A stretch of DNA of 64,000 nucleotides from Achatina immaculata (taxonomy: Eukaryota > Mollusca > Gastropoda > Stylommatophora > Achatinidae): the NCBI GenBank assembly GCA_009760885.1, contig CM019707.1, positions 30,627,687 through 30,691,686 of the forward strand, given 5' to 3'. A model generated the notes under the pieces. The model did not search any database. It saw nothing but the letters and a program-made list of their open reading frames with translations, and was not told where the DNA came from. Both the position numbers and the translations under genes were made by a program. Of the stretch, positions 1-13,200 are shown piece by piece. Positions within the stretch are counted from its first letter, which is position 1. Every line of letters starts with the position of its first letter.

Positions 1-1139
1 ACTGACATGGTAAATGTATTCATCCTGAATTAGTTGTTTTTTTGGGGTCCTGTGACAATAGTTGGACAACCTGAACAATGTGGATGGAAACAGATGGTCA
101 GTGTTCTAAGTGGAATGTCGTTTGATGTGTGTAGAAAAGAAAAACAACTGAAGCTGTTGTGCCACATGTGTTGGCCACCCATTGAAGATTTCATGCACAC
201 TGAAGAGAAGGCATTTATCTGAAGCCATACCAGATAATGGATGAGCAGGGTAGCTATGTTTTAGAATTGTGGTAGTATATAGTAGTTACTATAGTCTTTA
301 TAATTGCATACGAAGAAGGTAGTCTTTATAATCATTTATAATGACCCATGTCAGGGTGAATTGTAAGTTAAAGAATTGGCAGCTGTCTTTAACAGCAGAT
401 GTCTAACTTTAAGTTAAAGACTTGGCAGACTTTTTGCCTGTCTGTCTGCCATTATCTGTCACTGCCTTCCCGCCCTGTCTGTCTTTCTATCTTTCAGCCT
501 ATCCTTGTCTGTCTGCCAATGTCTCTTCGTCATCATCTGCCATTGCCAGTTTGTCACTGTTCATTGAAGAAGAATCTGAATAATTACTTTTGGTTTCAAC
601 TTTATTTTTTTTTTATTTTGATATAAAAGTAATAAATATTAATTACTTTGTTTTGTTTACACATTTTGATCTTTGTCTAAATTATCATATTTTGTTTACA
701 CATGTTGATCTTCATCTAAATTATCATAAGCCATTTCCATATGGAGGCTCAGCTGCTGAGATCTCATACTTCCTTGCAGAAAGTTATATATCATAGTTTA
801 TGTTTTTTAACATTCGGTCAATTAACATGTCAGCATGATTATCTTTCTGTCTGTCTAGAAACAAAATTTGATACCATGGCTTACATTTTTTAACATTCAT
901 TCAATTAACATATCAGCATGATTACCTTTCTGTCTGTCTAGAAAGAAAATTTGATATCATGGCTTATGTTTTTTTGCTGTATTCGGCTGACTTGCCCATG
1001 TCTGTCATGAAATTGATGTCATAGTTTGTTGCATTTCCATTTATGCAGTATCAACCTGAATCATAAAAGTGTGGCAGCCACCAACCTGTCATTCATTTTG
1101 TCATTAATATGTATGACATTTTCTCGCTCCTCCCACCAG
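1..1139 (+). other. Upstream FNDC3 intron part, with short duplications
   Basis: No exon recognised. It contains a TCTG/CTGT-rich low-complexity stretch (about 420-560), a 36-bp tandem duplication (about 652-735) and an 83-bp tandem duplication (about 805-972; CATTCGGTCA at 811 against CATTCATTCA at 894). A 62-codon frame at 34-222 has no recognisable homology. Confidence 0.6.
805..972 (+). repeat. 83-bp tandem duplication
   Basis: Two adjacent copies share AATTAACAT, cagcatgatta, the ctttctgtctgtctagaaa block and tcatggctta, with a handful of substitutions. Confidence 0.85.
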
Positions 1140-1283
1140 GGCCTAGTCCACCGCTCAATTCCACAGATGAACGGACTATCAGGACTCGAAATAGGGTGCG
1201 CAAAAAACTTCAGCAGCGCCGTGTTAACGTGAATGATGGTTTCTGCCACAACACTCGACCACCGGGGATCAGACGGACAAGAA
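1140..1283 (+). CDS. FNDC3: FNDC3 coding exon a (first in window)
   Basis: Residues 1-47 of the partial product. A strong pyrimidine-rich acceptor (ctcctcccaccag) precedes it and the donor is gtaagg at 1284. It enters with two bases of a split codon and leaves with one. It encodes a proline/serine start followed by the very basic stretch RTRNRVRKKLQQRR, comparable in place to the basic linker before FN3-1 in FNDC3A/B. The next exon restores frame (A plus TG). Confidence 0.8.
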
Positions 1284-4200
1284 GTAAGGAGGCATAATGT
1301 CTTGTCTTGTCTCTCATTCTTCTAGTACCTTGCTGAGGAGACAAATCCTGGTTTTTGTTTTTTTTTTGACAGAGCTCATTTATAAAAATGCATGGTTTTT
1401 ATACATTTGTAGCAGTTATAATAATAAATAATAATAATTGATGACAACTGAAAAAACAAATAAAGCAGCTGAAATATGTATCGGTGAGGAAAAATGGAAG
1501 ATGTGGAAGGTTTTGAATATCTTGGATCACTACTAATGGAGATACAATGAGGGAAATTAAAAGGAGGACATCTATCGTTCTTCAGAAAGTTAAACAACTA
1601 AAGAAGCTGTGGAGAGGAACAGACAGAACCACAAAAATAAGATTTTTAAGGGCATGCATCTTTCCCATCACAACATATGCCTGTGAGACCTGGTCACTTA
1701 ACAAAACAGCTGAGAAACACATAAATGCCTTTGAATGTAAATGCTACAGAAGAGTTCTTCAAATATCATGGACATAAAAAAAAAGAACAAACATATCCAT
1801 ACTACAGGAACTTAATATTGAAGAAGGCTGGCTAGTAGAGAGGATTAAACAGAGAAAACTTAAATATTTTGGACACATTAAATGTCATGATGATCTAGAG
1901 AAGACCGTCTTGGAAGGATACATAGTGGGAAAAAGAAAGAGAGGAAGACCAAGGTGAAGCTGGCTGCAAAATATCATTGATAATCTGCAAACGGATGCAT
2001 CAGCAGCAGGGCACCTTGCTCACAACCGAGAGACCTACACGAGAACTGTTTGTGAGGCAAAGTTCCACAAGGAACATGCAAATGACTGACTGACTGACTG
2101 AGAAGTTATTGTGAGGTGTGTGCAACACTGTAGGATAGATAGAAGATGAGCACTCGTAAAAGTAATCCAGAAGATCTCTGCCGTAGAAAAGTACCCACAT
2201 AACTCGTCATATCGTGAAGGAAAGAATCTCATCCCGTTAAATGCTTAATATAAAAGGGGTGTAGGAGTGTGAGTATTGCTGGGCTCATGTGAGTGAGCGT
2301 TATTTTTGTTTATTTTAGTTTTTAAGTGACTGCCTTTACAAAGCTGCAGACATTTGTTGAGTACTCGTGCCGCTGCCCGTCCACAATTGTTTCTGTTTGT
2401 GTCTCTCTTCTGTGCCCAATGGGAATCCAGTTTAATATGTTGTATATTTGATTTTTCCCTTGCTTCTGTTTCTGTAGCAGTCTGATAGTTTTTTTACCAG
2501 ATAGGGTTGCTGGCGTTATGCTGAACCCTCCTTGGTCGCCTTTTACGATCATGGGCAGTAGGGTACAGTGGTCCTATTCAACTCAATACCAAAAATAGCA
2601 CTAAGATGGACACCACAAGGGAACAAGGAAGGATAGACCAAAAGAGACATGGAGAAGAACAACAGAGAGGATGTTGAGCAATTGAGGGCTCACCTGGGAA
2701 GAGCAGAAAAAAAGGCAAAGGACAGGCATTTGTGGAAAACGCTTGCAGAAGCCCCATGTGCCCTGGGCACTTAAGGTTCAGAGAGAGAGATATTTGATTT
2801 TAATCCTGACAGTGATTCTCAAGATTTATATACTTGTGACATTTATCCTCAAGATTTATGTTCTCATGAGATTCATGCTCAAGATTTATATATTCATGAC
2901 ATTTTTTGTTCAAGATTTACATACCCATGATGTTTATCCTCAAGATTTATGTGGGTTAGAAAAATCTGAGTAGAGATCCATTTCTCATCATGTGGTTGTG
3001 GAAATAATAGTTTCTGTTTAGTAACTGGTGTTCCTCTGAAGTTGAGATATACTGCAGAAATTAAAGGTTTATTTTTTAAAAAAAGGCTCAGAAAGCTTCT
3101 GTGAGACATTTGGAGGAGGGTCATTAGATCCATGGATTTGTAATTTTCAGGAATTGTTACATTCTGAGTATATATTATTATCATGAACTGCTGTTACAGT
3201 ATCCCATCCTCACACCTAACAGTAATTCATAATTTTTTTTAGAAAAGTATATTTTCATGAATTATTGTATTCTGAATAATCTGATCCATACAGATGCATA
3301 TTTTTAATGAAATGTTCATTTCATAGAAACTTTGAATAATTTCCCCCATTTTTTTATCTTTCAGTAAATTGCTCTTCAAATTGACCAATTATATTTGTGA
3401 AAATGCTATTTTCCAGTAACTAGTTTTTTAGGGCAGTGATTTGAACACTATAAGAGTGTTACTTTAGGACAATTTGATTTGAGCATCCAGGAGAGTGTTA
3501 CTTTCAGGGCAATTTGATTTGAGCAATGAAAGGGTGGTAGAACTGGCTGAATCGATAATGGCATGAAATCTCAATCAGTTACAGACTAACCACCATGATA
3601 TCCTTCGCACTCCTCCACCACCCATTCACTGGGACCTTTGGGCCGGTTGAGCCGAGCATGTGGAGCTTGTTGAGATCCCCATTCACAGGAAGAGACTGGA
3701 GCATTTAATTGACATTCAGTGATGGTTTAGAATTTTGGCTTTTTTTGATTTGAGCAGTTTGAGCTGTGGATTACCATGGTAATTCTGCTCTGTGTGTTTT
3801 ATTTGAACCAGTGAATGGAGACATTGGTGTGCATGGGGAAGCTGCTCTTATACATGGGCAGTGCATGAGCCAAGAGAATGGACCTTTAGATGCGGAGGAG
3901 GAGAGTACGTTGATAACCCAGTGTCTGTCTTCCATGCCAGCTCCCAAGGTATGATTTATGTCTCTTGTTTGCTGTGCCTGGTTGTGGCGTCTTCCCAGGT
4001 ATGATTTATGTCTCCTGTTTGCTGTACATGGTTGTGATGTCTTCCAAGGTATGATTTATGTCTCCTGTTTGCTGTGCCTGGTTGTGATGTCTTCCAAGGT
4101 ATGATTTATGTCTCTTGTTTGCTGTGCCTGGTTGTGGCATCTTCCAAGGTATGATTTATGTCTCCTGTTTGCTGTACATGGTTGTGGTGTCTTCCAAGGT

Positions 4201-7200
4201 ATGATTTATGTCTCCTGTTTGGTGTGCATGGTTGTGATGTCTTCCAAGGTATGATTTATGTCTCCTGTTTGCTGTGCATGATTGTGGTGTCTTCTAAGGT
4301 ATGGTTTATGTCTCCTGTTTGCTGTGTTGGTCACAGTTGTCTGAGATGTCAGCTTCTAAGGTATGATTGCTGTGCATAAATGTAGTTGTCTTCTAAGGTA
4401 TGATTATGCTTCCTGTTTGCTGTACATAAATGTAGGTGTCTTCTAAGGTATGATTATGCCTTCTACTTGCTGTACATAATTGTGGTTATCTTCTAAGATA
4501 TGATTATGCCTCCTGTTTGCTGTACATAAATGTAGTTGTCTTCTAAGGTATGATTATGCCTTCTACTTGCTGTACATAAATGTAGTTGTCTTCTAAGGTA
4601 TGCACTATGCCTCCTGTTTGCTGTACATAAATGTAGTTGTCTTCTAAGGTATGATTATGCCTCCTGTTTGCTGTACTTAAATGTAGTTGTCTTCTAAGAT
4701 ATGATTATGCCTCCTGTTTGCTGTACATAAATGTAGTTGTCTTCTAAGATATGATTATGCCTCCTGTTTGCTGTACTTAAATGTAGTTGTCTTCTAAGGT
4801 ATGCACTATGCCTTCTACTTGCTGTACATAATTGTGGTTGTCTTCTAAGGCCTTCTGTTTTTGGTGGTTTTAATTACATTTTTTTTTTTCAGTGCTGTAC
4901 AACAACAAGTTCTCAAACCACACCCCTCCCCCCCTTCCAAGGATATGGAAAGATAGGGGGGAGGGGTAAGGGAGCAGCAGAACCAGTTAATTGAAAAATG
5001 TTTTTGGGAGCAATAGAAGTGTTACTTGGGGGTCAGTGGGTTGACAGCCCAGTAAAGTGTGGGAAACACTGTAATTCTACAACTTTGTTACATTTTACTG
5101 GCTGTCCAAGGTTTTTATGCATCCAAATCTTTTTCCAGGTATTACAACCACAGTAGAGTATAATATTGACTCACTTTTTTTTTATTTTCCTCTTTATGGA
5201 CATTCTGTTATTGGGTTGTGGCTGATACATGGGATATTCTCTCTCTCACACACACACACAAACACAGAGAGAGAGAGAGCTTTTTCTTCTAAATAAAATA
5301 ACAGAATCTAGAGGATGATTATGTCCTGATTAAGAAAAAAATAGTGTGGTAAAAACGGTGAGATAGAAACATGAACGGTGTCATTATGTGAGCTGTTCCT
5401 TGGAGTTTAAGCCGTGGGTAATTTTCCAACAAGGTGGTGCACTGCCACATTGGGTTCAGTTCTTGAGTACAGAGCTTGCCAGAAACCAGTGGGTTGAGAG
5501 GTACAGTCCAACTCTGAAACATCTGGATGTAGGGGCATGAGCACTACCAAGGGAAAAAGTGGATAGATGGGGTGAAAAGACACAGTGAGAAAACATAACA
5601 GCTTGCTCTGGACCAATGTCTGAAACACCCTGCGATGCTTATGCAGACTGATAAGGAGGAAGAGGAGGTCTAACCTTGTGACCGCCATGTTCGCTAGACA
5701 TCTCCCCTCTTGATGAGAGTACGGCAAGAACAAAGTGTTCATCTCACCAGTTCGTGCCTGATATTGAAAGTTTGAAGGCAAGGATGATGGATGCTCTAAT
5801 GATGGTGACTAAAGAGATGGAGAACACGTGACAAGATGCCGAGCTTCACTTAAGACATTCTCTGGTCAACAGATAGGCACATGTTCAGATGCGTGATTTG
5901 GGGGGGGGGGGGGAATGACTTTGAGCTGAGGTAAAATTTTGACCCAAAAAAAAAGCCCAAAACCCAAATGTCTACAACTAGCATAGTTTTTGTGCAAAAA
6001 GTTTTTGAAGTCAAGGAAAGACTTTCTGCTCACCCTGCATATTAAAAGTGACAAGATGAGTTGTGCATGAAAGTGTTTTCATTTAAGCTACTTTTTTCTA
6101 TTTTTTTTCTTCTTGTTCCTTCAATCTGTCTCAAGGTGTCCTCTACCTGCTTATATCAAAAATCCTCTGGGTGTATGGTTTGACTGAAATATGATTTAAG
6201 TCATTTCTACCACTCAAACGGAATGTCATAAAACCACAGACCATACAAGCAGTCCCTGACTTAACAAATGTCTGACTTACATACAACTTGTAGTTAAAAT
6301 GAGAGACGTGTATGCGCATATACACACTCACAGAGGAAAATGAAAGAATGAAAAATTCGAGTTACAAACAAAGGTTCTTAATAAGACAGTTTTCATGTAT
6401 GGAAGTGTTGCACATCTGCAGCGGGTCATTGGTTTCTTTAATGTTCTTTATGCGTAAAATACCGTAAGCTATACATTATACAACTGATGTTGGATACAAA
6501 CTGTACTAAACTGTTCCGACTTACTTATGAAGTTGACTTACAAACAGTAACTGTTTCGCTTCAGGTCACAGACGTGGAAGCTCGTAGCAGCTTGATACAG
6601 TTGTCTCCGCCTGACTGTGACTGCAGTGAGGTTGACTTAGATCCGTATGAACTCAAATATGAACTGCTACTGTCTGACAAGGGGCGTGATGCAAAGTATA
6701 AAACCGTGTTCTGGTGAGTCCAAAGTATCTGGATGTAAAGTAATTCTTTGGTTGGGTTAAAGAGCAGAGTGTCAGAAGCAGTGGACTAGATTCAGCTTAC
6801 ACTACTGCATTGTGAGAGTAAAGGGTAGAGTGGTGGAAAATGTTGAATCGGTCCTGTTGTATGGATCAGAAACATGGACAGCATCAGCCAAGAGACTGCA
6901 GACTGCCTTAAGGAAGATCCTTCAGATTAAATGGCCAGATACCATCAGTAATGATGACAGAAAACAAACCAACCTGCATGGAAAGAAACGATAAGGAAAG
7001 GATGATGGAGATGAATAGAGCATACACTTTGAAAGCCTACTGCAGACATAACCAGACAGACTCTCACCTGGAATCCCTGGAAAAAGAGGAAACAAGGGAG
7101 ACCAAGAAACACCTGGCAAAGGAGTCTTGAAGCAGAGATTTTTTTTTTTAAATGGACTACACCTGGAGACAGGTGGAAGAAACAACCCAGGACAGAAATA

Positions 7201-10200
7201 AATGAAGAGTCCCTGTTGATGGTCTGTGCCGCAGACAGAGGTCAAGGAAGGAAGTTGGGGAACATTGCAGCCAACATTCCCATAGGAGAGGGCACAGGGT
7301 GATGATGATTTGATGAATCACTTGCAATAGCTTTGTTCTTGTTTTTGTTCAGAATGGCTGTGGGGTCAGACACACTGCTCTTCTGCTTAGTGATAATGGT
7401 GATAGTTGACTATCAGTGCTTATCTCTTGCCAGAGGTGTACACAAGATAATAGAACAGTGGCCCCCCCCTCCAGTGACAGTCTAATTGTTATGCTCGACA
7501 CAGGTAAGATCACACAACTCCCTGCTCCTTTAACAGCATGGCACTTGATGATGATGAACAAATTATAACGTAGTTTGTGTTATACTCTGTTGTTAACAGA
7601 TGGCAGTTGTTGATGCTTGTGCCACGTTTGTTAAACTGAACGGCCTCAAAATATGGCCAAGTTCTTCACCGTGGCATCGCCTGCCAAGAGCTTCCGGCCT
7701 GCTGCCAGATGGAGATCCACCACCATACTATGTTGTTAATACGCTGCAGTTGTAATATTGCTTTTAGCTTTTGGTAATGTAATGTTCTTTATACCTGTTT
7801 TTGTTGTAACATTATTGACTAATACATACATTTCTGTTTCTCTTTCCTTCAGTGGAGATGCATCAGAAATTACGTTGAAAGATCTGAAACCAGCAACAGA
7901 ATATCATCTCAGGTTAGAATATGTATGCTGCTGATGAAGATCAAGTTCGTATTTGGTGTCGTTAACATAATTCTTGAAGTGGATGATTGTTGTAATTTTT
8001 AGCTTAAAACTCCCTGAGTTGATCTGTGGTTTTGACAGTGAGTTCATCATTAAGTCCATAGGACTACCAGTAATCAGTTGTTTCTTGTCTGAGGTAGTTT
8101 ATGTTGATGGAATATTGTTGTATGCTGTTTTGGATGTGTGATGTCTCAGTTCCTGTTTTTATGATATTTTGTCATAGAAATAAGATATATCAGTTGCTGT
8201 TGGTGAAGTATTGTCATGTGTTGTTTTGCATCTCAGATATTTCAGTTCTCATTGATGGAACATGGTCAAGATTTCTTAATCTTTTCTGCTAAATCTTACA
8301 TCCTTCCTGTGTCTGTCATATGTCACATAGGGCTCAGAGCTTGTCTCACTGCGAGTCTCTAGTCTTGGTAAGCTTCTCGACCTCATCAAAGGATTTGATT
8401 CCTACTGTTTTAGCCTCTTGGCGTTCTTTTTAGGGTTTCTCAGGGTCACCTAAATGGAATGGCTGAAAACATCTGAGTGGTTGAATATTAGATATCCCCA
8501 AAGCATAACGGCGAAGCGGCACCTGGCAGTTCTCTCTTGTAATTGCTAAATCAGGAAAGATGTCACTGGGCAGTCCACCGCACCAAGACTGTTCTCTGTT
8601 TGGAACTGTAAGTTTCAGAGCAAACGGCCGATGCTATCAGTGTGCTTGGGTACTTCATGGACAGTTTTGGAGAGTGAGCTGTTATCTTAGGCTCCCTTTC
8701 ATCATTGCGCTGGCTTAAGTTGCCGAAATCAATTCTTTTTTTTTAACATGTGGCCATTAAGTTCCTTGCATTTCTGGTTGAGAGTGGCAAACAGTAGCTT
8801 TTTTTTTTCTTTCTTGTAGGAGGCATTTGACTGTTTGCGTATTTCTGTTACATGCTTTGACAATCATCTCTTGCCAGGAACTGATTAGCCCAGGCCAAGT
8901 CAGCATTTATGAAAGTGAAAAACATAATATGCAGTAAAGCTCTGTAGATGGATACCAGAAAGAGTTATTCAGTGCTACATCGAAATTATTGTTACGTGGA
9001 TATAAAGCATGTACCGTAACCAAGAATGCTCAAAATCAAGGAAGGGGAGATGTGATTCCTAAGAAGAATGATGAGAATACCATGGCCAGCCAAGAAGACA
9101 GATGAAGAGGCTCTAAATGAGGCCAGGCAAAAGAGGGAAATTACATGGCAATCCAGATTTGTAGCACATGCTTTGAGAAGAGGCAAACTGGAACACCTAG
9201 TGACAACAGGAAAACTGGAGGGACAGAGTAAGACAGAAAAACAAAACACTTGATGGACTAAAAGCTTGGCACCATCTGATTGAAGGAGAAAAGATTAGAT
9301 GGTTGTGGGAATCTGTAATGACATGATTGGCATGGACAAGAGAGAGAGAGAGCTAGAGAAAGGGATTGCCTTTTGAGTTATTGCTAATAGTGGAAAGTGC
9401 CCTTCTGTCACCTAGACCCCTTGAGTTCAGCACTGAAGGTGTTGATGTTATCTACATGCTGTGGTGCCCCACCCCGTGTCTCATCCAGCCTCTCAGTCAG
9501 ATGGTAATAGATGTTCAAGGCACACTGCACACATAGTACTCATGTAAAACAGACGATCTTTTGCAACAGATCTTGCAAAATAGGTGAAGGTTTTGTGAAA
9601 TTGGAGATTTTGTAAAACAGATGATCTTGCAAAAAAAAACAAAAACTCAGATTTTGTAAAGCTGTCAGAAATCTAGTAAAGCAGGAGACAATCTTGTAAA
9701 ACACGTGAAAATCTTGTAAAGTAGATGCTCTTTCAAAACGGCAGAAGATCTTGTAAGTCAGCAGAATATCTTGTAAAACGTGAAAATCTTATAAAGTAGA
9801 TGCTCTTTCAAAACAGCAGAAGATCTTGTAAGTCAGCAGAATATCTTGTAAAACGTGAAAATCTTATAAAGTAGATGCTCTTTCAAAGCAGCAAAAGATC
9901 TTGTAAGTCAGCAGAATATCTTGTGAAACAAGAACAGTACTTATTGAGAATGCACTGTTATGGGTTTCTTTAACTCCTGAAGCATATCCAAAATGTGGTC
10001 TTCCTCGTGGCCAGCTTGAACACGCATATCCCTGCCACAAGACACCTAGAAGTCTTGATCTTTTTGTATATTCTTTGCCCCTTTAACTAAGCTGATCTGT
10101 AAGCCATCACATACTTTCCTGCTTTCAGATTTGAGTGGGGGGGGGGGGTTAATTAGTGTTATTGACCGACTTATTTTTATCCATTGAGACAAGCAGTAGT

Positions 10201-13200
10201 GCTTGATGTGTTTATTTAGATCTTTGGTTTGTTGTCCAGAGTGTGTGCAGTGTTCACAGACGAGCTGAAGGGCGCGCTGACAGAGCCGGTGAGCTTCCAG
10301 ACGTTACAGTGTGAACCTGATCCCCCGCAGCCTCCAAAACTCATGTCCAAGACCAAAACCTCACTATCTCTTAAGTGGAACGTAAGCATCATCATCATGA
10401 AAACAAGTTCGGCTTTTTTTTTTTTTTAAGAGATAAGCTTTGTTACGTTTTGTTTTAAAAAAGAGAATTCATTGCTGTTCTGTACCTTCATTACAAACTG
10501 ATTTGATTATGTTCATTAATAAATAATTGAACTGATGCACATTTACAAATATATAAAATCACATTAAAGATTGCCATTTTATTATTTTTTTTTCCTTTAT
10601 AAAATTGCATTTAAAATTATAGGCAATATAAAATTTCAATTTCTCTGTACAGAATTACAATAAACATGATAAATAGTTTAATTTTGTTCCGAGTATAAAC
10701 TTATATTAAAATTTTAAAGTAATTTAAGGTTTTTCCATGTCAAAATTTAAGGATGAAAAACTTGGTGGTGCTTGTTTCTATTTTGTCTACTCGTTGGTTT
10801 CAGGCCACCTGTGAGAATGGGTCCAAAATCACTGCTTACTCCCTGGAGTGTGACCAGGGTCAAGGTGACGGGAGGTTCTATGAGGTTTATGCAGGTTTGC
10901 AGCGACAGTTTCGAGCCTCTCGCCTCAATGCTTCCACTAGATATGTGTTCCGACTGGCAGCCATTAACAGTTTGGGCAAAAGGTGGGTGGATATGTGTAT
11001 ATTTGTGAACAGCGGTGACATGCAAGAAACGGTGATTGTTGTTGGTGATGAGTTTTTTTTTTCCTGTGATTTGTGTGCTGCTTCCTGGACAAGGTACCCT
11101 TTTTTTCTTTCAATGGGACCTAATTGTAAGCGTTGTCATAGTCTGTCTTCCATCCGCTGATGGGGTATATGCTGTGTGATCCAGAGTGCCTTGTGGTGCG
11201 GCTGATACTCTTCCTTGGAAACAGTTTGTCATCAGCACAGCGTGCTACGCATTTGTTTGTGCAGCTGGATTGCCAGGAGTACTGTTGCCAGGGTCTGATC
11301 GCATACCTTCGGTCCGAGACTGACTGAAAGCCTTCATCGCTGTTGGTTTTATCAGTTCTACTAATAACTAGTAGTCATTATGGGTAATAAGGATACGATA
11401 ATGCACAGATGACTGAAAACAAATGTCCATGTGGAAGTAGAGTACAGAGCACGGAACCATTTCCTTTTGTGTCCAGATTTAATATTAAGCCTAAATCTGA
11501 ATCTGAAAGTAAAAGCTCTGTGGTTGCTGTTAGAAGTTAATGAACACTCTAAACTTTGTCCTGTGTTTTAGCAAAACCTGACACTTAGTCCCACCAGACA
11601 AGAGAAGGAGGAGTGTAACCATTAATGATATGTAAATTGGTTTATTGTGTACGTTAACAGTCTGGTAAATGGGGGGGGGCTGGTTTACGGTAGGCAAAGT
11701 TTTGGTTTTAATTGGGTTGTCCTGTTACATATGTATGTGGAGAAGAGAGATGGTGGTTGCCCTTTTTTGTATGGAGTCATTGCCATTGAAGTTGAATATG
11801 TTTTTTTTTCTTCTTGTATATGTACAGTTCATACAGTGAAGAGGTGTGCTTCTTCACTAGCGGGTCAGTTCCATCCCAGCCAGACTCGCCCATGTTGTCC
11901 GAACAGTTTGTGTATGCTCTCACCATCTCCTGGATCCGACGTCCAAATGATGATGAGTTCTTGCTGCAGATGGATGATGAAACCACAGTGAGCCTTATGT
12001 CTCTTTGTTTTGTTCCTCTCAGCTTGGCGTATCCGGCCTTTTGAAGACTGTGTTGTTAAGCATATGCTGATAACCCTTTTGCTGCCGTGGATGCATTTAG
12101 ATGTTCTGTTGTATCACTGCTAAAGATATATTTAGCATATTTCAAGATTTCTTCACCTCTTTTGCTAATGACATTTGAACAGGTTTTTTTGCATTCTGCT
12201 ACTTGCTGCTAGAGACTGATTAGTCATTCAGTAATGAGAGAATCATAGTACCTATTTTTAGTTACTTGTGGCCTGGTTTCAGCAAGTGGGACTTGTCATC
12301 AAGTCAGCACTGGTGTTATTTTTGCCTGGTGATATCAGTACTGTACACGTGTTCGTGTTCATTGCCTTCCAGTGTTTTATCTTATGTGCTAACTCTGATA
12401 TTTCATGGTTTACCATAGTCTGAAAATAAATTTGTATTTATACTCTTAGAATTTCTTACAAAAGGTGACAGGGATGATTGAAACTAAAATATGTAGTTCT
12501 GACATTTGTAGTTTTGATAGTGAACAAAGGTAATATAATCAGAGGCTTATGCTCGGCTGTTAACATCCAGTGGATAGCAAGAGTGAAAAAAAAAATGAAT
12601 ACTTGTTCAAAAAGTCTTAGCTTTGTTCGCTTCTGTTTAGTGGAATTTTGTCCAAGGACACCTGCTTTTTTAAAAATTATTTTCGAGAATGTTGCACTTC
12701 TAAGAACAGCTGCACTGACGCATGTGGCAGTTGTCTTTTCAGCTACATTTTTCCCGCATCAGTAGAATTTATCAACATCAAAGGGAAAAGTGCCAGCTGA
12801 GAAAGTTTGTTGTGTGTGTGCATAAAATAAAAGATGACAAGAAAGAGGATAAATGTCCGAAGACAGAGATGTCACAGTCACACTGTATGTTACACTGTTT
12901 TGGAAAGTTTCACGTACAGAAGCATACCAAAAAAATAATTAACTGAAGAAATTTTAGTCATATAGAAAAATATTTTAAACAATAATATGTGACATGAATG
13001 GGGAAAAATAATTGCAAAGAGTTGCAGTAAGTCTTAGATTTTCAGATGACGACAAAATAATCGCAGAGAGTTGCAGTAAGTCTTAGATTTTCAGATGACA
13101 GCAAAATAATTGCAAAGAGTTGTTGTAAGTCTTAGATTTTCAGATGACAGCAAAATAATTGCAAAGAGTTGCAGTAAGTCTTAGATTTTCAGGTGACAGC

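Noticed and set aside
34..222. 62-codon ORF as an upstream FNDC3 exon
   Set aside because: No similarity to the FNDC3 N-terminal region that I can see, and no clear acceptor/donor pair in a compatible phase.
5407..5781. 124-codon minus-strand ORF
   Set aside because: The plus strand carries a readable transposase remnant over the same bases, so this is a shadow frame.
10747..11025. 92-codon minus-strand ORF over exon f
   Set aside because: Antisense shadow of the FN3-2 coding exon.
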